Shown here: positions 1 to 5,822 of the stretch, in pieces | Layout of the letters: every line of letters begins with the position of its first letter | How positions within the stretch are numbered: position 1 is the stretch's first letter | NCBI GenBank assembly: GCA_025355395.1 | Contig: JANXZT010000119.1 | Coordinates: forward strand, 1-18,672 | DNA from: Betaproteobacteria bacterium | Lineage (GTDB): Bacteria > Pseudomonadota > Gammaproteobacteria > Burkholderiales > Casimicrobiaceae | Reading direction: 5' to 3' | DNA: 18,672 nucleotides | The notes under the pieces: generated by a model | What the model saw: only the letters and a program-made list of their open reading frames with translations | What the model was told of the DNA's origin: nothing | The model's database searches: none | Made by a program: the position numbers and the translations under genes

Positions 1-1066
1 ACCAGCGCTGGATCGCGGCAGCAGCCCCCGCAGGCGTGGCGGGAGGCGGACCCGCGGTGATAGCGAGCGTGAGGAACATCTGCTGCGCCATCACGTTGTT
101 CGAAAGCTTGTTCACGTCGCGCACAATGTCATAGAGCGGCGGCGACTCCAGGACCGCGAATGGCCGCGTGCCGTCGGGCGCGACGCCGCTTCGCCATCCA
201 CCGCCGAAGGTTCCTCCGGCGGCACGAAAGTAGGTGGTGAACATGGCATGGACATAGTCGGGCGCGCCCAGCAGTGCCACCCACCAGGAGCGCTCACCAC
301 AACTCGCTGGATAGCTGCCCGCAAACGCGACGTCCGCGTCGCTGTGGCGATCGTCGAACGTTGCCGTGACACTGCTGCGCCAATCGTCGCAACGGCCGGT
401 GCCAAGGGTCGGCATGCTGGCGATATGCACACTCGGCAGCGGCGGGTCCACGCCGACCAGCACCGCCGTGCCGGTCGTGTCGGGCGCAAAAATAAAATGC
501 ACGCTCTTGAAGTTGACCAGCAATGCGTCGGCCCCCACGTTGTACGGCTTCAAGGGCGCGCCGTCGAACGCGGCCGGGTCGTGCGCGGGCACGGCGAAGT
601 AAGTGCGATCGAGCAGAAGGTCGCCGTCTATTCGCTGCAGCCCGCGTGAGCGCAGCGTTGCGATTAGTGCCTGCCACTGCTCGACCGTGATCTTGGGATC
701 GCCGTAACCCTTGAGCACCAGATTGCCCTTCAACACGCCATTGTCGAGCGGTCCGTCGAGATAGGCTTCGGTTCGCCAGCGATACTGCGCGCCAAGCGTG
801 TCCAGTGCAGCAAAGGTGGTGACGAGTTTCATCACCGACGCCGGGTTCATCGCGCGGGTGGCCTGTTGCGCAAAAAGGGGACGCACGCTGCCTACGTCCT
901 GCACCACGACTGCGACCGCATTGAGCGGGACTCCGGCATCCAGAAAGGCGCGCCCGATGGCGCGCGGAAGTGCCGCATGCGGCGAGGCCACGACAAGGAG
1001 CGTCAGCAAGCCCACGACGTGCGGCAACAGTCTTTGGAAACATCGCCAGCGCTCGTGCATGCTCAT
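1..1066 (-). CDS. dacB: D-alanyl-D-alanine carboxypeptidase/endopeptidase, PBP4 type (3' end outside window)
   Basis: This is a periplasmic penicillin-binding protein of the S13 family, which trims or cleaves peptidoglycan peptides. Translating the minus strand gives an open frame of 355 codons that runs off the left edge. Residues about 10-31 form a signal peptide (basic start, hydrophobic core, likely cut after ASPHA). The SxxK motif with the nucleophile is SVMK at residues 77-80, and the SxN motif is SNN at 322-324, in KLSNNVMAQ. Both spacings suit E. coli DacB once the leader is allowed for. The KTG motif should lie beyond the edge. The ATG at 1064-1066 shares one base with the bioA stop (TGATG), and I see no clear ribosome-binding site, so translation probably depends on bioA. 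A second in-frame ATG lies two codons downstream. The family call is secure from the motifs; the substrate preference is inferred from the family. Confidence 0.92.
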   Translation of the reverse strand, partial: MSMHERWRCFQRLLPHVVGLLTLLVVASPHAALPRAIGRAFLDAGVPLNAVAVVVQDVGSVRPLFAQQATRAMNPASVMKLVTTFAALDTLGAQYRWRTEAYLDGPLDNGVLKGNLVLKGYGDPKITVEQWQALIATLRSRGLQRIDGDLLLDRTYFAVPAHDPAAFDGAPLKPYNVGADALLVNFKSVHFIFAPDTTGTAVLVGVDPPLPSVHIASMPTLGTGRCDDWRSSVTATFDDRHSDADVAFAGSYPASCGERSWWVALLGAPDYVHAMFTTYFRAAGGTFGGGWRSGVAPDGTRPFAVLESPPLYDIVRDVNKLSNNVMAQQMFLTLAITAGPPPATPAGAAAAIQRW

Positions 1067-2391
1067 CAGGCGTTGTCCGCGATCTGCTGCGCACACTCTA
1101 CGAGTTGCGCGAATTCGTCGTCGGTCGTGATGTAGGGCGGCATGAAATAAAGCGTTCGGCCCAACGGTCGCAGCAGCATGCCGCGCGCCAATCCTTCCGC
1201 AAAGCACCAGCGTGAGAAATCGGGTCGATCCGTCTCGATCTCGAACGCAAAGATCATGCCTTGCCGCCGAAAGTCATGCACTTTCGGATGTTTGGCGAAA
1301 TCCTGCATCATGGTCGACCAGCGCGCGCCACGCGCGCGATTTTGCGCAAGCACGTCATCGTCGCGAAAGATGTCGAGCACCGCCAGCGCCGCGCGGCAGG
1401 CGAGTGCGTTGCCGGTGTAGGAATGCGAATGCAGGAAGCCCCGGCTCGCGTCGTCGGCGTAGAACGCATCGAACACCGCGTCCGTGGTCAGCACGGCCGA
1501 GAGGGGAAGATAGCCCCCGGTGATGCCCTTGGAGAGACAAAGGAAGTCGGGCGCCGGGGTGTTCGCCTGTTCCCATGCGAACAGTGTGCCGGTGCGGCCG
1601 AACCCGGTCATGATCTCGTCGGCGATCAGCAATACCCCGTGTTGCGTGCACGCGGCCCGGGCGCGCTCGAGATAGTGCGGGTGGTGCATGGCCATTCCGA
1701 TCGCGCCCTGGACCAGCGGCTCGACGATCACCGCGGCGGTCGTCGTGTGATGCCGCTGCAGGTGGCGCTCCAGCGCGTCGGCGGCGCGCCCGGCGACCGC
1801 ACGCGCGTCTTCGGTGCCACGCGCATTGCGCGCATCGGGCGAGGGCACCGTCGCATGGCGAGTGAGCAGCGGTGCGTAGGTGTCCCGAAAAAGGGCCACG
1901 TCGGTCACACCGAGCGCGCCCAGCGTCTCGCCATGATAGCTGCCGGCGAGGCTCACAAAGCCGGTCTTTTGCGGCTGGCCCTGGTTGTGCCAGTAGTGGA
2001 ATGCCATCTTGAGCGCGATTTCCACGGCGGAGGCGCCATCCGAGCCGTAGAACGCATGGCCCAGCCCCGCGGGCGCGAGGGCGCCGAGCCGCTCCGAAAG
2101 CGCGATGACCGGAGCGTGGGTAAACCCCGCGAGCATCACATGCTCGAGCTCACCCAGTTGCGCAATGATTGCCGCGTTGATGCGGGGGTTGCAATGGCCG
2201 AAGAGGTTCACCCACCAGGAGCTGACGGCATCGAAGTAGCGGTTGCCCGCAAAGTCGGTGAGCCAGGCGCCTTCGCCACGCGCAATCGGCACGAGGGGCA
2301 GCGTCTCGTGGAGCTTCATCTGCGTGCATGGGTGCCACACCGCCTTCCGGCTGCGCTCGAGCCAGGAGCCGTTGCCGTTGGCCACGGTCAT
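1066..2391 (-). CDS. bioA: Adenosylmethionine-8-amino-7-oxononanoate aminotransferase
   Basis: This cytoplasmic PLP enzyme of biotin synthesis converts 7-keto-8-aminopelargonate to 7,8-diaminopelargonate, using S-adenosylmethionine as amino donor. The 441-residue length is normal. Visible marks are WHPCTQM at 19-25, SSWWVNLFGHCNPRIN at 57-72 (typical of BioA), YGSDGASAVEIALK at 115-128, SYHGETLGALGVTD at 151-164, the PLP-contacting Asp of ADEIMTGFGRTG (D258), and the Schiff-base lysine K288 in CLSKGITGGYLPLSAV. The start ATG overlaps the end of pip as ATGA, and the stop overlaps the dacB start, so it sits in the middle of a coupled set. No other biotin gene (bioF, bioD, bioB, bioC) is nearby, so the rest of the pathway must be elsewhere. 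The WHP and SSWWVN motifs separate it from other class III aminotransferases. Confidence 0.95.
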   Translation of the reverse strand: MTVANGNGSWLERSRKAVWHPCTQMKLHETLPLVPIARGEGAWLTDFAGNRYFDAVSSWWVNLFGHCNPRINAAIIAQLGELEHVMLAGFTHAPVIALSERLGALAPAGLGHAFYGSDGASAVEIALKMAFHYWHNQGQPQKTGFVSLAGSYHGETLGALGVTDVALFRDTYAPLLTRHATVPSPDARNARGTEDARAVAGRAADALERHLQRHHTTTAAVIVEPLVQGAIGMAMHHPHYLERARAACTQHGVLLIADEIMTGFGRTGTLFAWEQANTPAPDFLCLSKGITGGYLPLSAVLTTDAVFDAFYADDASRGFLHSHSYTGNALACRAALAVLDIFRDDDVLAQNRARGARWSTMMQDFAKHPKVHDFRRQGMIFAFEIETDRPDFSRWCFAEGLARGMLLRPLGRTLYFMPPYITTDDEFAQLVECAQQIADNA

Positions 2392-3404
2392 TTAAGCGCC
2401 GACATGGTCGCACTTGCCATGGTCACGCTCGCTCTCGGGGTTCGCGACTGCATGCGTGCCACGGCCGCGACCAGCTCGCGTGCGATCCCGGGCTCGCGCA
2501 CCGAGTGCCCGGCATCCGGAACCACGATGTATTCGGCCTCCGGCCATGCGAGCGCCAGGGCATCGGCGGTGACCATGGGGCAAACGATGTCGTAACGGCC
2601 TTGCACGATCGAACAGGGCAGATGGCGGATGCGGTGCAGGCCCGCCAGCAGCGCGTCGTCAGGCAGGAATGCCCGGTGGATGAAGTAGTGCGCCTCGATG
2701 CGTGCGATGGCGAGCGTGTTAGCGTCGTGCTCGAGGCGTGAGGTCGCTTCGTTCATGGGCAGCAGCGTCGAGCACGCCGATTCGTAGCGATCCCAGGCGC
2801 GCGCTGCGGGCAGATGGATCGCGGGGTCGGGGTCGGTAAGGCGCCGATAATAGCTTTCGAGCAGCGTGTTTCGCTCATGCGCCGGCAGATGTTCGGCGAA
2901 GGCGCGCGCAGCTTCCGGAAATACGGTGCCCATGCCGTGCATGAACCAATCGAGCTCGCTTGGCCGCGCCAGGAAGATGCCCCGCACCACCAGCCCGGTA
3001 CAACGCTCCGGGTGCGCCTCCGCGTACGCCAGGGCGAGGGTGGATCCCCAAGATCCGCCGAAAAGCAGCCACGCCTCGACGCCCAACGCCACCCGGAGCT
3101 GTTCCAGGTCCGAAACGAGATGGGTCGTCGTGTTGTCGGTCAACTCGGCAACCGGCGTCGACCGGCCTGCGCCGCGCTGATCGAACAGGATGATCCGCCA
3201 GAAGGAGGGATCGAAAAAACGCCGGTGATGGGGGAGGCAACCCCCACCCGGTCCGCCGTGCAGGAACACCACGGGCACTCCGCCAGGATTGCCGCATGCT
3301 TCCCAATGCAGCGTGTGCACCGCATCGACCCGGAGCCGTCCGCTGATATAAGGCTCGAGCGGCGGATAGAGCGGGTCGGGACGGGAAGAGGACATGGACG
3401 GCAT
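2388..3404 (-). CDS. pip: Prolyl iminopeptidase (alpha/beta hydrolase, S33)
   Basis: This enzyme removes N-terminal proline from peptides and acts in the cytoplasm. From the ATG at 3404 it has 338 residues. Marks are LYPPLEPY near the N-terminus, the oxyanion-loop HGGPGGG at 49-55, DQRGAGRS at about 75-82, the nucleophile elbow GGSWGS with S118, D272 in GRYDIVCP and H300 in DAGHS. Together these make the full catalytic triad and match the Xanthomonas-type enzyme. The frame stays open to an ATG at 3443, but the extra 13 residues are not family-like. ATG 3395 is also possible. None of the three starts has a strong ribosome-binding site. The last residues after the usual C-terminus are somewhat longer than in family members. 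The stop overlaps the bioA start (ATGA). The family call is firm; the exact start is not. Confidence 0.92.
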   Translation of the reverse strand: MPSMSSSRPDPLYPPLEPYISGRLRVDAVHTLHWEACGNPGGVPVVFLHGGPGGGCLPHHRRFFDPSFWRIILFDQRGAGRSTPVAELTDNTTTHLVSDLEQLRVALGVEAWLLFGGSWGSTLALAYAEAHPERCTGLVVRGIFLARPSELDWFMHGMGTVFPEAARAFAEHLPAHERNTLLESYYRRLTDPDPAIHLPAARAWDRYESACSTLLPMNEATSRLEHDANTLAIARIEAHYFIHRAFLPDDALLAGLHRIRHLPCSIVQGRYDIVCPMVTADALALAWPEAEYIVVPDAGHSVREPGIARELVAAVARMQSRTPRASVTMASATMSALK

Positions 3405-3513
3405 TGCATGCGCGGCGTCACCGCTGGGGGTGGCAATTCCCATTGTAGGGCAGCACGGCAGCGGACCACATCGAGCGAAAAAGAGTGCCGTTACCGGCGG
3501 GGCTCAGACAAAA

Positions 3514-3544
3514 GTCACTCGATTCCCGCCCGCGCGGGAATGAC
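3514..3544. repeat. Single REP-like palindrome between the FAH-family gene and pip
   Basis: GTCA at the left and TGAC at the right enclose a perfect 7-base stem, TTCCCGC/GCGGGAA at 3523-3529 and 3534-3540, with a 4-base loop. It is the same family as the palindromes at 4518-4607, 5473-5812 and 15047-15142. It lies 47 bases after the stop of the upstream gene, so it could slow exonucleases or end transcription. No T-run follows the stem closely on the minus strand, so I do not call it an intrinsic terminator. Confidence 0.75.
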
Positions 3545-3590
3545 GCAATCAGAATTTGCTGCGTTGCGAATCAGGAAAAACGCGAGCCCG

Positions 3591-4451
3591 CTATCGCGTC
3601 TTCTTCCAGCCGATCACCTTCTGCTTTTGCTCGCCCAGTCCCTCGATCCCGAGGGTCATGACATCACCGGCCTCGAGGAACTGCGGATCGGGCTTCATGC
3701 CCATCCCGACACCGGGAGGCGTTCCGGTGGTGATGACGTCTCCCGGAAGCAAGGTCATGTAGCGCGAGGTGTCGGCGACCACTTCCGCCACGCTGAAGAT
3801 CATGGTGCGCGTGTTGCCGGTCTGCTTGCGCTCGCCGTTCACATCGAGCCACATGTCGAGATTCTGCGGGTCCCTGATCTCGTCGGTCGTGACCAGCCAG
3901 GGCCCTATGGGACCGAACGTGTCGCAGCCCTTGCCTTTGCTCCATTGGGTTGCGCTTTTCTTCATCTGGTATTCGCGCTCGGAAACGTCATTGATTACGC
4001 AGTAGCCCGCGACGTATTTGAGCGCATCCTTGACATCGACGTAGCGCGCCGTGCGGCCGATGACAACACCCAGCTCGACTTCCCAGTCGCCGTGCGTGGA
4101 ATCCTGCGGCAGCATCACCGTATCGTTGGCGCCGATGATCGACGAGGGTGCCTTGTAGAACAGGATCGGATGCTCCGGGATGGGCGACCCCGTTTCCTTG
4201 GCGTGATCGACAAAGTTGAGCCCGATCGCCAGGAACTTGGACGGCTGCGCCACGCACGGGCCCAACCGCGGCCGGCCCTTCACCAGCGGCAGACGGCGCA
4301 CATCCAGTTGGCGAAGCTCCTTCAGGGCCGCCGGTGCGAGCGTCGAGCCGTTGATGTCGGCCACCTTCCGCGAAAGGTCGCGCAGATTGCCGTCGTCATC
4401 GATGAGGCCGGGCTTTTCCTGGCCAGGGGGGCCAAAACGCACAAGTTTCAT
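3591..4451 (-). CDS. Fumarylacetoacetate hydrolase family protein, probable 2,4-diketo-3-deoxy-L-fuconate (or related) hydrolase
   Basis: This 286-residue metal-dependent hydrolase or decarboxylase of the FAH fold cuts C-C bonds in 2,4-diketo acids. Visible marks are AIGLNFVDHAKETG at 75-88 with the His83/Glu86 pair, the metal ligands E124 and E126 in DWEVELGVV and D155 in CVINDVSERE, SKGKGCDTFGPIGPW at 171-185, and TTGTPPGVGMG at 241-251. The start ATG follows AAGAGAG at a workable distance. The gene upstream is a BDH2-like SDR dehydrogenase. In Xanthomonas and Burkholderia, that pair performs the last two steps of oxidative L-fucose breakdown, ending in pyruvate plus lactate. The sugar assignment is inferred from this pairing; ureidoglycolate lyase or acylpyruvase activity cannot be excluded from sequence alone. 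The family call is firm. Confidence 0.85.
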   Translation of the reverse strand: MKLVRFGPPGQEKPGLIDDDGNLRDLSRKVADINGSTLAPAALKELRQLDVRRLPLVKGRPRLGPCVAQPSKFLAIGLNFVDHAKETGSPIPEHPILFYKAPSSIIGANDTVMLPQDSTHGDWEVELGVVIGRTARYVDVKDALKYVAGYCVINDVSEREYQMKKSATQWSKGKGCDTFGPIGPWLVTTDEIRDPQNLDMWLDVNGERKQTGNTRTMIFSVAEVVADTSRYMTLLPGDVITTGTPPGVGMGMKPDPQFLEAGDVMTLGIEGLGEQKQKVIGWKKTR

Positions 4452-4517
4452 GGATTGCTCTCTTGGTGAATGAATTATTGATGATTACCGAAATGAGTGA
4501 CCGCCGCTGCAAGAATC

Positions 4518-4607
4518 CCGTCGTTCCCGCGCAGGCGTCGCGCAATGCGGCAACCCCAGCGTCTTTCGACGGACGCCACCACGTCCTTAGCCTCCGCGGG
4601 GACGACG
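4518..4607. repeat. Degenerate inverted REP pair between the SDR and FAH-family genes
   Basis: The left arm CGTCGTTCCCGCG (from about 4519) and the right arm CGCGGGGACGACG (4595-4607) are inverted copies with one mismatch, about 60 bases apart. They resemble the other GTCATTCCCGCG elements of the window. They fill most of the 181-base gap between the two genes. The part nearest the downstream start (4452-4500) is AT-rich and could hold a weak promoter, but I see no convincing -35/-10 pair. Confidence 0.55.
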
Positions 4608-4632
4608 ATGGGCGTATCGAAGCGCGTCGGGC

Positions 4633-5388
4633 TCATATCGTCATGCCGCCGTCGACGGAATACACATTGCCGGTTGCGAAAGCGGCCTCATCGGAGGCAA
4701 GGAACACGACCACCGGCGCGATCTCCTCCGCCTTGGCCAGTCGTCCCATCGGCTGCCGGGCGATGAATTTCCTGCGTGCTTCCTCCGGATCCGCGAATGC
4801 ATTGATTCGATCGTGCAGTGAAGGTGTATCGACGGTGCCGGGCGCGATGGCGTTGCAGCGAATCCCTTTGGTGACGAAGTCGGCGGCAACGGCCTTGGTC
4901 AATCCCACGACCGCTGCCTTCGATGCTCCGTACACGAAGCGGTTGGGCAACCCCCTGATGGAGGACGCAATGGAGCTCATGTTGATGATGCTGGCGCCGA
5001 CGCCCTTGCTCTCGTAATGGTCCAGCATCTTCGGTAGCGCGCACTTGATCGTCATGTACATCGCGCGCACGTTGAGATTGAACGAGAAGTCCCAATCCTT
5101 CGGCGCGCACTCGAGCACCGTCCCGTGATGCACATAGCCGGCGCAGTTGAAAAGAATCTGCAGCGGCGGAAGCTCGTCGAACACCCGCGCGATCGCCGCA
5201 TCGTCCAGCACGTCGAGGGCTCGAGCATGGATATTCGGCGCACCGGAAAACCGCTCGAGCAATTTTGGATTCACATCGGTGGCGTATACGGTTGCGCCTT
5301 CGTGCGCCATCGCCCGCACCGTTGCTTCACCGATGCCTTGCCCGGCGGCCGTGATGAGCGCCGTCTTGCCTGCAAGCCTTCCGGTCAT
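4633..5388 (-). CDS. SDR-family NAD-dependent dehydrogenase, BDH2/2-keto-3-deoxy-L-fuconate dehydrogenase type
   Basis: This is a classical short-chain dehydrogenase of 251 residues. The cofactor loop is TAAGQGIG at 13-20. An acidic residue ends beta-2 (ATD, D38), which predicts NAD rather than NADP. NCAGYVHHGTV follows at about 81-91, N106 lies in NLNV, and the catalytic residues are S139, Y153 and K157. FNCAGYVHHGTVLE, CAPKDWDFSFNLNVRAMY and RCNAIAPGTVDTPSL closely resemble human BDH2 (DHRS6) and bacterial 2-keto-3-deoxy-L-fuconate dehydrogenases. The frame also opens at a TTG two codons earlier, but the ATG at 5388 is preceded by GAAAGG with six bases between, so I chose it. It is followed by the FAH-family hydrolase, supporting a joint role in deoxysugar acid breakdown. 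A 3-hydroxybutyrate-type dehydrogenase is the main alternative. Confidence 0.87.
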   Translation of the reverse strand: MTGRLAGKTALITAAGQGIGEATVRAMAHEGATVYATDVNPKLLERFSGAPNIHARALDVLDDAAIARVFDELPPLQILFNCAGYVHHGTVLECAPKDWDFSFNLNVRAMYMTIKCALPKMLDHYESKGVGASIINMSSIASSIRGLPNRFVYGASKAAVVGLTKAVAADFVTKGIRCNAIAPGTVDTPSLHDRINAFADPEEARRKFIARQPMGRLAKAEEIAPVVVFLASDEAAFATGNVYSVDGGMTI

Positions 5389-5426
5389 CGCCAACCTTTC
5401 ATGGGAATCGCGAGTGGATGACCATC

Positions 5427-5435
5427 AATATAGCA
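5427..5435 (-). promoter_or_regulatory. Candidate extended -10 promoter for the SDR/FAH genes
   Basis: Read on the minus strand the sequence is TGCTATATT, which fits the TGnTATAAT extended -10 pattern of sigma-70 promoters. It lies in a locally AT-rich stretch (GTTTTGCTATATTGATGG). No good -35 hexamer sits 16-18 bases upstream, as is usual for extended -10 promoters. The predicted transcript start is about 32 bases before the ATG at 5388, leaving room for the GAAAGG ribosome-binding site. It is inferred from pattern only. Confidence 0.45.
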
Positions 5436-5472
5436 AAACGGGCACCCCTGCCGCTGGCTGGTGACTCTGGAT

Positions 5473-5620
5473 CGTCATTTCCTGCGAACGTGACGGAGTC
5501 GTACCGTGATTCCTTCGAACCTGACGGTACCTGATCGTCATCCTTGCGAAAGTGACGGAAATTTGACTGTCATCCCTGCGAACGTGGCGGCAGGTACCGT
5601 CACCCCCGCGAACGCGGGGG
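5473..5620. repeat. Array of five short palindromes at 30-32 base period
   Basis: Five copies begin at 5473, 5505, 5536, 5568 and 5598. Each is about 23 bases and follows the pattern CGTCATTCCTGCGAACGTGACGG, written here in parts: CGTCA, a CCTTGCGAA-like core, then TGACGG. Linkers are only 7-9 bases, and several contain GTAC or GGTACC. The copy nearest malQ-treY (5598-5620) has the perfect stem CCCCCGCG/CGCGGGGG; the others are eroded in the core but keep the GTCA/TGAC ends. They belong to the same family as the other REP-like palindromes. No function is shown by the sequence. Confidence 0.7.
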
Positions 5621-5708
5621 CCCATTTTTTAGAATCGGACCCATGTTGACCTTGAATTGGCCTCTCCGACACGCAAGAAAATGGATTCCCGCGTGCGCGG
5701 GAATGACG
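5598..5708. repeat. Inverted REP pair, copy 1
   Basis: The left palindrome with its tail (5598-5630: CGTCA, CCCCCGCGAACGCGGGGG, then CCCATTTT) and the right palindrome (5678-5708: AAAATGGATTCCCGCG..., ending GGGAATGACG) face each other across a 47-base middle. The arms are related as inverted repeats including the CCATTTT/AAAATGG shoulder. The same arrangement with a different middle occurs at 15047-15142. This resembles REP doublets (REPINs), which are usually moved by a separate RAYT transposase; none is in the window. Confidence 0.72.
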
Positions 5709-5812
5709 TAGCGGTGGCGTGAGGTGTCGGGATTCCCACGTGCGCGGGAATGACGTAGCGGTGGCGTGAGGTGTCCGGATTCCCGCAAGCGCGGCGCAGG
5801 CGTGGGAATGAC
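5683..5812. repeat. 47-base tandem hairpin repeat, about 2.7 copies
   Basis: The ATTCCC core recurs at 5685, 5732 and 5779, exactly 47 bases apart. Each unit is a hairpin (GGATTCCCGCG...CGCGGGAATGAC) followed in the first two by an identical 21-base tail, beginning GTAGCGGTGGCG and ending AGGTGTC. The third hairpin carries extra bases in its loop region (GGCGCAGGC) and ends 11 bases before the malQ-treY stop codon. On the transcribed strand these stems lie directly downstream of malQ-treY and could stabilise its 3' end. No T-run follows, so they are not called as intrinsic terminators. Confidence 0.8.
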
Positions 5813-5822
5813 CAAGTATTGC

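Larger units (their letters stand above)
5389..5822. other. 434-base gene-free region: promoter plus palindromic repeats
   Basis: No credible gene lies here on either strand. Reading from the SDR gene outward it holds a leader of about 30 bases, a candidate extended -10 (5427-5435), a five-copy palindrome array (5473-5620), an inverted REP pair (5598-5708), and a 47-base tandem hairpin repeat reaching almost to the malQ-treY stop (5683-5812). It separates the glucan/trehalose genes from the catabolic pair and probably marks a transcription boundary. Confidence 0.8.

Noticed and set aside
294..1094. Minus-strand 266-codon frame over the dacB region
   Set aside because: It is out of frame with the continuous dacB reading frame that carries the signal peptide, SVMK and SNN. 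Its translation is Arg-rich with no motif.
5603..5630. Intrinsic terminator: GC-rich stem followed by ATTTTTT on the plus strand
   Set aside because: No plus-strand gene precedes it. On the minus strand, where the genes are, the T-run becomes an A-run before the stem. It is better read as the REP arm with its CCATTTT shoulder.
5473..5812. CRISPR-like array (palindromic repeats at regular spacing)
   Set aside because: Spacers are only 7-9 bases in one part and identical 21-base tails in the other, the repeats are degenerate REP palindromes, and there are no cas genes.
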